NCBI GenBank assembly: GCA_905234595.1
Contig: CAJOID010000002.1
Span: forward strand, 1-64,000
Source of the DNA: an uncultured Lachnospiraceae bacterium
GTDB lineage: Bacteria; Bacillota; Clostridia; Lachnospirales; Lachnospiraceae
Length of the DNA: 64,000 bases
Direction: 5' to 3'
The notes below the pieces were generated by a model. It saw nothing but the letters and a program-made list of their open reading frames with translations, was not told the DNA's origin and made no database searches. Shown piece by piece: positions 9,301 to 17,717 of the stretch. The position numbers and the translations under genes are program-made. Each line of letters opens with the position of its first letter. Positions within the stretch are counted from its first letter, which is position 1.

Positions 9301-12300
9301 TCTATGTTGATAGCATTCCATGTGGCTTCTGTTCCGCCATAATAGATTGATTCCAATGCATAACAATATCTGAATGCACTCTTCTCTATGGTCGTAAGAG
9401 TCCCATTAGAATCCAAAATGGTGACAGTAGTCAATTTAGAGTCAAAATCAAACGTTCCATCAAGAATTCGGGTAATACCGGAAGGAATGGTAATACTCTC
9501 AAGTTCTCCCATGTCTTCCAAGGCCCCGTAGGCAATTCTTTCCAAACCGGAAGGCAGATTCAACTCGGATATCTTAGTATTGGCAAATACGCTGGCGCCA
9601 TACCAGGAAGAATAGGAAGTACCTAACTTCTTAAGTGTATCCGGCAGAGTGATCGAATCCAGCTTACTGCAGTTTTTGAATGCACCATCCGGGAGAGTCT
9701 CCAGCGTATTCGGAAGCCGTACACTTGTAAGGTTCGTGCATCCCATAAACATCTTTTCGCCCATTTCGGTTCTTCCATCGGCAAATGTTACTGTCGTAAT
9801 GGCATCACAACCTTCAAATACTCTTTCACTAAATTCCGGTGAGGCCGGTATTGTTACGGATGTAAGCTTCGTTGCATTGAATGCGCTTTCTCCAATATAT
9901 ACATCTGTATCAGGTATCGTTACACTCGTTAACTGTTTACACCAGTTAAAGGCATTTGCTCCAACTCTTTCTATCGAAGCAGGCAAAACAACCTCGGATA
10001 TATATGTGTATTCAAATGCTTCCCTACCTATCCGGGTAACCGTATCCGAGAACGAAACGCTTCTAAGGGCTCTATAATTCGAATCTACGTTGTTGCTTGG
10101 AGAGGAGTAATATCCCTGGGCAAAATAATCTCCGACTTCAGTTACACCATCCTCAAATACAATACTCCTAAGCGAAGATCTGAATGAATACCACGCATTT
10201 GAATGACTGTTGGAAGAGGTATAATCGTCTGTGGAACCGATACCCAGTACATGAAGAGTTTTACTTCCTGAATTAACAGTATCATCATCCAGATAATAAT
10301 ATGCCGAATCGCCACAGATTCCGGTATTCTCAGTGATTGCAACAGTACCAGTGATCGTTCCGACTGTAGCGGAAGAGGTTTGTACTATCCTGCCTGTATT
10401 GTTTATAGTTGCACCCATATCGTCAGAAATGGTTCCATTAACAGCAATAGTTCCCGTATTTGTCAGAGTTGCATTCTCACCCAGACTAATAGTTCCTTCA
10501 TTGGTCATCACACCACTGTTGGTTACAGTACTACCGGCACCGATATTTAGTGTGCCTCCCGAAGCAACATTCAGGTATACTCCGGAACCGACTTCAACCT
10601 CTACACCATCAGGAATGGTCACATTTCCGGTGATAGCGATCATATTCCTGGTGGCATCTGTTCCATCAGGAGTAAGTGTGATCTTAGATGCTCCCATATT
10701 CAGATATGTCTGAAGCGCACTGGATCCGACAGGCATAGTCAGCGGTATAGCAGCTCCCGACGTCGCTACGGTAAATGTCGCACCTACAGTAATAGGAGTA
10801 ACCGGGTCAGGCATGGTGAATGTCTTAATGTTATCATTTGTACCCGACTGGATCCTGCTCGACAGATCAACTCCGCCCTCACCGGTAAGAGTCACAGTAT
10901 TAAGTTTTAATCCGGTATTAGGTGCAAATGTCAGAGTAACGGTCTCGCCTGCCTTAACCTTCTGAATACGTGAATTTGCAGGGGTAACGGTTATGGTTCC
11001 TCCCGTAGGAGTCAGGGAGGTAACTGCAGCACCCTTTTCTCTCACATAAATTGATACATTAACCTCTCTATTCTTCATGGTAAAGCTGTAATCAGGGGCG
11101 GAAAGACCTTCGCTTATCGTAGAACCGGTCTTGTCATTCTCCGCTTTATGTCTGGCAACCACTCCGATCAGATCATAAGTATCAGGATAACTAAAGACTA
11201 TATTAACAACATCACCCGTAGTGGCCTGGGTAATACCCTGGTCCGATCCTTTATCCGCACGGGCACTGAATCCCGTGGTATTGCCGGGGATAGCCATTCC
11301 CGAATCAGAATCCATAAATACTACACTGACAGGGTTGGTCGCAATGCCGGGGATACCGGAACCGTTTGTAAACTCCGCAGTAATCATAACGTCCTGATTC
11401 GGCATGGTAAATCTGAGCGTTGAATTGCTTGCGGAATAGTTGTATATGGTGGTCCATCCGTTTCCGTTGTCATACTCAACCTTCAGGGAGTGGAGTTCAT
11501 AACCCGTCGAAGGATATGCTGTCATATTGACAACCGTTCCTGCTGATGCCTGACTAACGCTCGTGTAGATGACACCATTGACCGGTGTCGGCGAAGAAAC
11601 CGTACCGTTGGAATAGTAGATATCAATATCGTGCAGCTGTGCAAAGACAACATCGATCGTGACATTACCTGCGGGCATGGTAAATGAGCCGACACCATTT
11701 GTATTAACGATGATCGGCGTAGCCGTACCGTTTTCAGGGGTATATGTCAGAGTCTTAAGCTCGTATCCGCTATCGGGGGTTGCCGTGATCTGAACCGTAT
11801 CTCCTGCGACTGCGCTGGTCTTATCCAGAGTGAGTGTACCACCGGTTATGTTATTAGGCAGAGTCGCCGTATATGTAGGAATCCACTTCGCATAGAAGGT
11901 CTTATCCCCGGTCTCGTCTGTTCCGATCACTGTCACGGGCTGATCGGTATCCGCAGGGCTGTTCGTCGTGAACCAACCGCCGAATGCATAATTATTCTTA
12001 GTCACATTCACCGGCAGTGTGGAGCCCACGCTATAGGTGTATGTGGTCGGATAACCGGCATCATTGATAACACCGTCATTTTTTTCATATACGATGTTAT
12101 AGGTTGCATTCTGGAATTCGGCATTGACTGTTATCGGGCAGTCGGGCATCCGGAATCTGTATACCGAACCTGCGGTTACTACCTCCAGCGTCACCTGATC
12201 ACCCTGTGAGTAATCCTCGTTGAGCTTATAAACCTCCAGTTTCTTTAATTCCTTGCCTGTTTCGGGAGTGATAGTGATGGTTACCCAGTCTCCGGCCTTA

Positions 12301-15300
12301 GTATTAGCAGAATCAAACGCGACTGTTCCGTTGGGTACTCCCGTGTTTAGATTGGATTTATACTTAGGTGTCCAATGCGCATAATATGTCCTGGCACCCG
12401 TCACATCTGTGCCGATAGCCGTAACCTGTGTACCATCGGTTTCTCCGGTGAACCATCCTGCGAATTCATATGTGCATCTGTCTGTAAATGCTCTGGTAAC
12501 ATCCGTAGGAAGGGTTGCGCCCACGCTATACTCATACTCCGACACATTACCTGTATTGATCACGCCACCCATAGTGTTCAGAGTTACGCCGTAATGCGCA
12601 TTCTTAAATGTAACGCTCACGGATATCGGACATGCAGGCATTGTGAATGTATATGTGATCGGATCGGTTTCGGGAGTCACTTTAGCAACATCATCTACCG
12701 TGTCTCCTGTCGGATTACCGCTTTCATCCAGCTTATTAACAGTGACGGTATCTATCACCTTGCCGGTCGGAGGTGTGATGGTGATGGTCACTGTATCGCC
12801 GGACTTGCTGTCCGCCGGGCTGACAGATGTCGTTCCGCTCTGTACCGTGTTGCCTATCTGTGACTTATACCTGGGTATCCAATGTGCATAGTAGGTCTTA
12901 TTGTCCAGATCTGTGGTAAGGATCTTCTCAACCCTGGTTCCGCCGGATGCAAGCGTATACCAGCCATCAAATACATATGATACGTATGTGCCTGCGGCTC
13001 TGGTCACATTTGCAGGAAGGGTGGTCTCCGTTCCGTATACATAAGATGTTACTGTCGATCCGTTGATCTGCGCAGAGGTGTCACCGTCGGCATTCAGATC
13101 CAGAGCCACAGCGTAGGTCCTGGGTGTGAATATTGCGTTGATGGTCACTGATGCCGTAGGCATGGTGAATGTACCGGTTAACTTACCATTGGACTCGCTG
13201 AAGGTTATGTCCTGAGCCGCAGTGGATCCTGCCTCGGTATAGGTCAGGGTCGTCAACCGGTATCCTGCAGCCGGGGTCGCAGTGACGGTGATCACGGTAT
13301 TCATGATCGCACTGTTTACGCTGACTGCGACAGTACCTCCAGTAAATGTACCTGAGTTATTGATGATCAGGTTATATGTCTCATATTCAAACTCTGCCGT
13401 AACGGTAACCTCACCGGCGGGCATATTAAACTTCTTCGTTGAAGTAATATCAGTTTCCGCGGTGTCTCCGGTGGCTTTGTATGTCAGAATCTTAAGCTTA
13501 TATCCTGCATCAGGCGTAACGGTCAGGTTGATCTCATCGCCCATATTCGCCTGAGTCTTATCCGGAGTAACGGTTCCTCCTACTGTCGATGTCGAAGTAT
13601 TTATAACTACGTTGTATGTCTCTTTTACGAATTCAGCGCTGATTGTTACATCGGCAGCCGGCATTGCAAAGGATGTACCGGTTATAGCCACAGGCGTAGC
13701 AGATCCGGCAGTAGTATATGAGAGACTCTGAAGCTTGTATCCGGTAGCCGGGGTAACGGTTACGTCTACAGTTGCATTTTTAGCTGCGGTTGCCTGGCCC
13801 ACGGAGATGCTTCCGTTGGATGTGTTGGCTACAGTGATGTTATATACGTTCTGATCCCATTTAGCATAGAATTCCTTATTGCCGGTCTCGGTATTACCTA
13901 TCGTTGTCACGGATGTATCGCTGTCCGTAGGGTTGGACATCGTGTACCAGCCCGCGAAGTGATAATCCGTCTTCGTAATATCCGTAGGCAGAGTTGTGGT
14001 CGTGCCATATGTATATGTGCCGGCCGGTGTGGTCGCGAACATTCCGCCGTTCTCATGATAGGTGATGGTGTATGTCACACCTGTAGGTGTCCAGCGGGCG
14101 TAGTACTCCTTGTCTCCGGTATCCGTATTGGATATGGATGTGACCTTATATCCGCCGGTTTCCTCCGTATACCACCCGTCAAAAGCATATGTATACTGCG
14201 CCGTGGCAGCCTTACTCATGTCGGCAGCAGCCGGCAGTGTTGCTCCGGTGCCGTATGTATAAGAAGTTACATTACCGCTGTTGACGGTACCGCCATCGTT
14301 ATGCAATGTTACGTTGTATGTACGCGCCGTGGAAGTCCAGTGTGCATAGAACTCTTTATCACCATTATCCGTTGCAGAGATGGCAGTTACCTGATTGCCG
14401 CCTGTTGCGGCATCGAACCACCCGTCAAAGGTGTAGCTGTACTGAGCATTAGTATCCCTGGTGACATTCACGGGAAGTGTGGTAACCGTGCCATAGGTGT
14501 ATTCGGTGACATTGCCGGCATTGATCGCTGCCGTAGTGTCACCGGCTGCGTTCAGATTGAGAGTGACGTTATATTTCAATGCCTCGAACTGCGCGTTGAC
14601 GGCAACATTGGCCGCAGGCATGGTGAATGAACCATGTCCGACGGTATCAATGGTTATCGGTGTTGCAGTTTTCCCTTCTACTGTATAAGTTGCGGATTTG
14701 AGCTGATATCCGAGTCCGGGTTCTACTGTTACATTGACCGTCTGACCATATTGAGCCGTAGTCGGTGCGGTATTATTTTCTACCGAAAGGTCTAAGGTCC
14801 CTCCGGTAACAGACGCCGGTTTGGTCAATTGATAATTGATCTTGGATGCGGTTACACGTATTTCAACCGGACCACTCGGCATAGTGAACCAGGTACTGCT
14901 TCCCACGGTATAGCTTATGTCCCAGTTGCTGTTTAAATTAGTCGGATTAACAAAAGAAACTGCATCTATCTGATAACCCGTTTTAGGTCTTACTGTCAGC
15001 GGAACATTTACACCTACTTTAACAAATGCCGGTGTACTTATTGTTACAAGATCATATTCAGTAGCAGAAATGACTGCACTTAAAGTCAATGGATGCATTG
15101 TATTAGGGTCGAACAACTCTCCATTGAATTCCGTGCCACCCCATACGGATATGAATCCGTAAGACGTACCTGTGGTCTCATCCAACTTTCCGACATCAGT
15201 TCCGAGCAGATTATCTGTCTTAGCAGTAATATGCATGTCATCAGAAGATGTCATAATATTGTGGAAATCAGTATTTGCGGGAACAGATATGGCTCCTCCG

Positions 15301-17555
15301 TCTCCCGTATTCTTGATCTCACCGGCATTCAGATGCACATTTGCTACGGTATTCAATACTACTGTCTGACCTGTCGTAGCCGAAGTGACCGTACCGGAGT
15401 TCATTGTAAATGAACCGCTCGAAACCTGCAGCGCCGTACCGGATGAAGTCAGGGTGCCACCATCCATGGTAAGTGCCGCACCTGCGATCGTCAGTGTCGT
15501 CCCTGTAGATGTCAGAGTACCGCCGTTTATGTTTACCGATCCGGCAGTTGCATTGATGCCTGAATCTGCACTGACCGTACCTCCGGATATGGTGAAGCTT
15601 CCCGTGGTGGTCATTGCGGAATTCAAATCCAACGTACCGGACGTGCTGAAGGTTCCGCTGTTGGTGACGCCACCGCTAAACTCGGATCTGCCGGATGAAG
15701 TATTATTAAATGTACCGGAATTTGTGAACGCTCCTACTACGGTCAGTGTATGCGAGCTGTTGACACTTAGATTACCGTTGTTTGCAAGCGAGCTTCCCAG
15801 ATTGGCAGTACCGTTTACCGCCGCGGATTTGCCGGAGTTTACATCAACCGGTACTCCTGCGCTGGCTGTCAGATTCTTGCCTGCGGGTACTGTGAAATCG
15901 ATATCTACATCAAGCGTGTTATTCCCGGAGCCGGGATTCAGGACAACCTTATTGACTCCTGACTGATTCAGGTAATCCTGAACCGTGGTCGCAGTCTGAG
16001 GCATGGTCAGTTCGACAGTCGAATTGGGGCTGTTATTGGGAGTATTGGTATTTGATGATCCGGGCTGAGTGGCAGGATCATTGTTCGTGCTGCCGGTTGG
16101 AGCCGGGCTGCCCGTCGAAGGAGTTGAAGCTGTTGGAGCAGCAGCCTGGGCAGACTGGGTGGGAGTAGCATCTGTTTTAGAGGGTGAAGACGGAGTACCC
16201 GGATCTGCGGGAGCTACAGCCTTCGTTACAGGATTATCTATAGGAAGTACACGCTCGGTGGGAGCGGGCTTTTCCTCTGCAGTCTCAGCCGGTGCTTCCG
16301 GTTCCTTTGCCGACTTATCGCCTCTTTCCCATACGGGATCCTTGGAGATATTACTCTCCTGTGCCGCTTCCGCTTCACGAATGGCCTGCATGCGCTCGGC
16401 TGTCTCGGCTTCCTTCTCCGCAAGCTTCTCTTCTGCTTCTTCCTGAGTCAGATTTCTCAGATCTATTCCTGACTGATCATATATCTTCTCTATGAGGGGA
16501 TCATCGCCTACAAGCTCCACGAGAACAAATCCGGGGATATCATCCTCGGTGAATCTGCTCGTGCTTATATCACAGCTTTCTCCATCGGGACTCACCGGAA
16601 TCTCGGGACGCTCATTATATGCGGAGCCCACGGCCTCTGACTCCTGCAATGCCTCACCGGTGCCTGCTGCCCCATCTTCCGGTGATGAAGTGTCGGCAGG
16701 TGTACCGGAAGTCTCGGAAGCCCCGGCTGATACAGCGCCGGTATCGGATGCGACCCCATCGGCTGATCCGTTGTTTTCATTATTACCCGCCCCTGAAGCA
16801 GCATTAGAGGAGCCTGCTGTTGCAGCTGATGCATCTGCTTTTTCACCGGATGCGGTATCAGTACCGACAGGCGTGGTAACCGGTACCTGCCCTCCGTCGG
16901 ATGTGCTGATCAGCTCGGGATTCTTATCGAATACCTCTACGCCGTATACCGTAAAGTCAGCCCACTCGCCGGCATGTATGGTGACTGTCTTGATCTGCCC
17001 GTCCACGGGATTGATGACCTTACAGTGGAGGACACCTTCCAGAAGGTGAACACGGGTATTACATCCGTCGACAATGCTGACCCATCCGCAAGTACCGCGG
17101 ATACCGGTCGCCATCGTAGACGTACGGATATTCATCGATTCATCTGATTTCAGGGGAACTGTTACATTGAAATAGAGATTGCCCGATACGAGCAATGCTT
17201 CGAGATTCTTGCCTTTCTGACGTACCTCGACCTCGCTGACTTCATCGACCTTGATAGCCTTGGAGTCATCCAGACTGATCCAGGCATAGGATGCGGTATC
17301 GGTGTCCACATCATCGCCGGAACCCAGACGCATACCGGCGGTGTAAGTCAGATCACCCTTGGTGATATTCGTTACACCGACATCACCCTCGGTCTGCTCT
17401 AGCCTCATCGACTTCGCCTTGGCGGAATTAGCCGCCTGAACATTCATCGGATGGGAAAGTACACTCGCGGCGCATAACACAAATACCAGCGCTTTGCACA
17501 TCAGGCTCCGGGCAATACTTGGTTTATTCGGTTTTCTCTCATCTAAAGAGCGCAT
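6378..17555 (-). CDS. Giant secreted FecR / InlB-repeat / BspA-LRR protein (3,725 aa)
   Basis: One uninterrupted frame, with AGGGA before ATG 17555. Order: signal peptide ending near VQA (residues 1-41); a FecR-type domain (about 50-215; RLEQTEGDVGVTN, STMATGIRGTCGW, VHLLEGVLHCKV); a long Ser/Pro/Thr/Ala and charged linker to about 510; a beta-helix-like region (about 515-760) of short Gly/Ser/Thr repeats; a long array of InlB B-type repeats (YNVTLN...FDGWF...YAHW) and their divergent forms ending FTMP...VTAEF (about 820-2260); three more beta-helix cassettes rich in 'NNGTI' strands; BspA-type leucine-rich repeats (about 2455-2750 and 3060-3225); and an acidic Asp/Gly C-tail. No LPxTG motif or transmembrane anchor is visible at the end. 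InlB and BspA repeats are known in adhesins; FecR domains are known in periplasmic signalling. It heads an operon with an NHL propeller and a CHASE2 cyclase, so it may be an adhesin, a sensor, or both. Confidence 0.85.
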   Translation of the reverse strand: MRSLDERKPNKPSIARSLMCKALVFVLCAASVLSHPMNVQAANSAKAKSMRLEQTEGDVGVTNITKGDLTYTAGMRLGSGDDVDTDTASYAWISLDDSKAIKVDEVSEVEVRQKGKNLEALLVSGNLYFNVTVPLKSDESMNIRTSTMATGIRGTCGWVSIVDGCNTRVHLLEGVLHCKVINPVDGQIKTVTIHAGEWADFTVYGVEVFDKNPELISTSDGGQVPVTTPVGTDTASGEKADASAATAGSSNAASGAGNNENNGSADGVASDTGAVSAGASETSGTPADTSSPEDGAAGTGEALQESEAVGSAYNERPEIPVSPDGESCDISTSRFTEDDIPGFVLVELVGDDPLIEKIYDQSGIDLRNLTQEEAEEKLAEKEAETAERMQAIREAEAAQESNISKDPVWERGDKSAKEPEAPAETAEEKPAPTERVLPIDNPVTKAVAPADPGTPSSPSKTDATPTQSAQAAAPTASTPSTGSPAPTGSTNNDPATQPGSSNTNTPNNSPNSTVELTMPQTATTVQDYLNQSGVNKVVLNPGSGNNTLDVDIDFTVPAGKNLTASAGVPVDVNSGKSAAVNGTANLGSSLANNGNLSVNSSHTLTVVGAFTNSGTFNNTSSGRSEFSGGVTNSGTFSTSGTLDLNSAMTTTGSFTISGGTVSADSGINATAGSVNINGGTLTSTGTTLTIAGAALTMDGGTLTSSGTALQVSSGSFTMNSGTVTSATTGQTVVLNTVANVHLNAGEIKNTGDGGAISVPANTDFHNIMTSSDDMHITAKTDNLLGTDVGKLDETTGTSYGFISVWGGTEFNGELFDPNTMHPLTLSAVISATEYDLVTISTPAFVKVGVNVPLTVRPKTGYQIDAVSFVNPTNLNSNWDISYTVGSSTWFTMPSGPVEIRVTASKINYQLTKPASVTGGTLDLSVENNTAPTTAQYGQTVNVTVEPGLGYQLKSATYTVEGKTATPITIDTVGHGSFTMPAANVAVNAQFEALKYNVTLNLNAAGDTTAAINAGNVTEYTYGTVTTLPVNVTRDTNAQYSYTFDGWFDAATGGNQVTAISATDNGDKEFYAHWTSTARTYNVTLHNDGGTVNSGNVTSYTYGTGATLPAAADMSKAATAQYTYAFDGWYTEETGGYKVTSISNTDTGDKEYYARWTPTGVTYTITYHENGGMFATTPAGTYTYGTTTTLPTDITKTDYHFAGWYTMSNPTDSDTSVTTIGNTETGNKEFYAKWDQNVYNITVANTSNGSISVGQATAAKNATVDVTVTPATGYKLQSLSYTTAGSATPVAITGTSFAMPAADVTISAEFVKETYNVVINTSTSTVGGTVTPDKTQANMGDEINLTVTPDAGYKLKILTYKATGDTAETDITSTKKFNMPAGEVTVTAEFEYETYNLIINNSGTFTGGTVAVSVNSAIMNTVITVTATPAAGYRLTTLTYTEAGSTAAQDITFSESNGKLTGTFTMPTASVTINAIFTPRTYAVALDLNADGDTSAQINGSTVTSYVYGTETTLPANVTRAAGTYVSYVFDGWYTLASGGTRVEKILTTDLDNKTYYAHWIPRYKSQIGNTVQSGTTSVSPADSKSGDTVTITITPPTGKVIDTVTVNKLDESGNPTGDTVDDVAKVTPETDPITYTFTMPACPISVSVTFKNAHYGVTLNTMGGVINTGNVSEYEYSVGATLPTDVTRAFTDRCTYEFAGWFTGETDGTQVTAIGTDVTGARTYYAHWTPKYKSNLNTGVPNGTVAFDSANTKAGDWVTITITPETGKELKKLEVYKLNEDYSQGDQVTLEVVTAGSVYRFRMPDCPITVNAEFQNATYNIVYEKNDGVINDAGYPTTYTYSVGSTLPVNVTKNNYAFGGWFTTNSPADTDQPVTVIGTDETGDKTFYAKWIPTYTATLPNNITGGTLTLDKTSAVAGDTVQITATPDSGYELKTLTYTPENGTATPIIVNTNGVGSFTMPAGNVTIDVVFAQLHDIDIYYSNGTVSSPTPVNGVIYTSVSQASAGTVVNMTAYPSTGYELHSLKVEYDNGNGWTTIYNYSASNSTLRFTMPNQDVMITAEFTNGSGIPGIATNPVSVVFMDSDSGMAIPGNTTGFSARADKGSDQGITQATTGDVVNIVFSYPDTYDLIGVVARHKAENDKTGSTISEGLSAPDYSFTMKNREVNVSIYVREKGAAVTSLTPTGGTITVTPANSRIQKVKAGETVTLTFAPNTGLKLNTVTLTGEGGVDLSSRIQSGTNDNIKTFTMPDPVTPITVGATFTVATSGAAIPLTMPVGSSALQTYLNMGASKITLTPDGTDATRNMIAITGNVTIPDGVEVEVGSGVYLNVASGGTLNIGAGSTVTNSGVMTNEGTISLGENATLTNTGTIAVNGTISDDMGATINNTGRIVQTSSATVGTITGTVAITENTGICGDSAYYYLDDDTVNSGSKTLHVLGIGSTDDYTSSNSHSNAWYSFRSSLRSIVFEDGVTEVGDYFAQGYYSSPSNNVDSNYRALRSVSFSDTVTRIGREAFEYTYISEVVLPASIERVGANAFNWCKQLTSVTIPDTDVYIGESAFNATKLTSVTIPASPEFSERVFEGCDAITTVTFADGRTEMGEKMFMGCTNLTSVRLPNTLETLPDGAFKNCSKLDSITLPDTLKKLGTSYSSWYGASVFANTKISELNLPSGLERIAYGALEDMGELESITIPSGITRILDGTFDFDSKLTTVTILDSNGTLTTIEKSAFRYCYALESIYYGGTEATWNAINIDPEENSYFLDAKLYYFNHLNTVSVQYTEAGGNVKAFIGENEIGATQTVMGGEQITIVATPNEGYETGKITVTGTNGTEIPVETGMFIMPTQAVSINVEFVSWENATTFNGSTAAELQTLLNANSAVRITSDLTLDSDLTIGANKILVVDSGTSLIVSAGKTLTIAAGGVINNSGTLTNNGELVCCGTINNKSINTVINNGRFYIKRNSVFNNGVGDDAGRFVNGTTGRVGNLGSFVNNAGSRVTDSGLFAGNAITGTGTVDTSGTPNINYSGSCAAEDDQNAFFVLDEEGLFTVFGDGPMADYGVNGRPYSYSGITSINIEDGITRIGSNAFYGAYSLSSSNISIASTVTTIGEYAFAYCTNEAFTGIELSDNITHIEESAFRGCYYLGSVSIPAGCEEVGDYAFAYCSSGDMRRVDLAESSCSYGDNVFDGDDDIEEVHIPLSLTSVPYRMFYNCSSITDVYYPGSRGQWNNLKSRSLSGNDCLFNATIHCEGGDGYCVTIADGMTDGTVVATSGNNDITNLEAGTTVTLTVTPAEGYEMQYLNIISGNSNYIDYDETATANVFTFTMPENNVTVSAVFSQLVTSAEGLAAALADENTSTISLQGDITIGSDLTIPEGKMLVVGSQYSLTIASGVTLVVDEDAYIENYGSMVNNGTVTLGEDAFVYNAGSFVNYGSLEIQGGSFYNGGMDGSGSMENNGTIDVEANAYFGNYAIFENNGTINIASDGEFENNGLLANLSKNTINVTGTLTNYNMLVNGDTDGHPGRLNVKYYGVLTNNGQIENNSGSEINIEEYGLITNNASIVNNEGAEINNNGQYSGSAPTGEGELKGEGSFSSGGGKTPGGKDDELIPFPGGKSIPGSDDKGDIGDLGDMETGKGGDYDDDNGGISDDTSKGEGLGFPIFDKGGNNDYPQSGDDLTSGDDNDTTTTDPMIPAKGDSQSGDTQPGNSGDNTDGTQGNDGGDSGSGDTQGDD
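7880..8380 (-). repeat. BspA-type leucine-rich repeats, C-terminal cluster
   Basis: Within the giant gene. Repeats have the 'ITxIxxxAFxxCxxLxSVxIP' spacing, for example ITRIGSNAFYGAYSL and ITHIEESAFRGCYYLGSVSI, ending in the characteristic YYPGSRGQWN. These are known in Treponema and Tannerella BspA-like surface proteins. Confidence 0.8.
9310..10190 (-). repeat. BspA-type leucine-rich repeats, larger cluster
   Basis: Within the giant gene. About ten repeats such as VTRIGREAFEYTYISEVVLP, VERVGANAFNWCKQLTSVTI and LETLPDGAFKNCSKLDSITL, closing with IYYGGTEATWN, the usual end motif of this repeat family. Confidence 0.85.
11630..14990 (-). repeat. Alternating InlB B-repeats and divergent InlB-type repeats
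   Basis: Within the giant gene. Classic units carry 'TYTYG..TTLP..', 'FDGWFD/Y' and 'GDKEFYAHW'. The interleaved units carry 'G..V.VT..PATGYKL..LTY' and 'FTMPA..VTV.AEF'. Period is about 70-90 residues. The array makes the DNA repetitive at codon level but the copies are well diverged. Confidence 0.8.
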
Positions 17556-17603
17556 CTGTCATTCCCTGATTGCTTTAATAACAGCTCATTATGTTTATGT
17601 TTT

Positions 17604-17632
17604 TTGACAAAATCTCAGCATATAAGTATATT
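17604..17632 (+). promoter_or_regulatory. Promoter of the HD-GYP gene
   Basis: TTGACA (17604-17609), a 17-base spacer and TATATT (17627-17632) form a near-consensus vegetative promoter. It lies inside the first codons of the track's longer ORF, which supports the downstream ATG at 17718 as the true start. Confidence 0.75.
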
Positions 17633-17717
17633 GCGAATAACAGATGACGGAATACCCCCAAAAGTCGGTATTTTGGTAATAACCGATAAAGATATAATGA
17701 GGCAGGAGGTTTGTCAT

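Noticed and set aside
11000-15000. CRISPR-like or tandem DNA repeats
   Set aside because: Repetition is at protein level (InlB-type units); DNA copies are diverged and not separated by uniform spacers.
6700-17049. Many plus-strand ORFs (for example 8713..9168, 15385..15966, 16492..17049)
   Set aside because: They are antisense shadows of the giant minus-strand gene: low-complexity Val/Pro/Ser-rich translations without ribosome binding sites or family motifs.
17604-17717. N-terminal extension of the HD-GYP ORF
   Set aside because: The extension begins within the -35 hexamer of a good promoter, while ATG 17718 has GGAGG at the right spacing.
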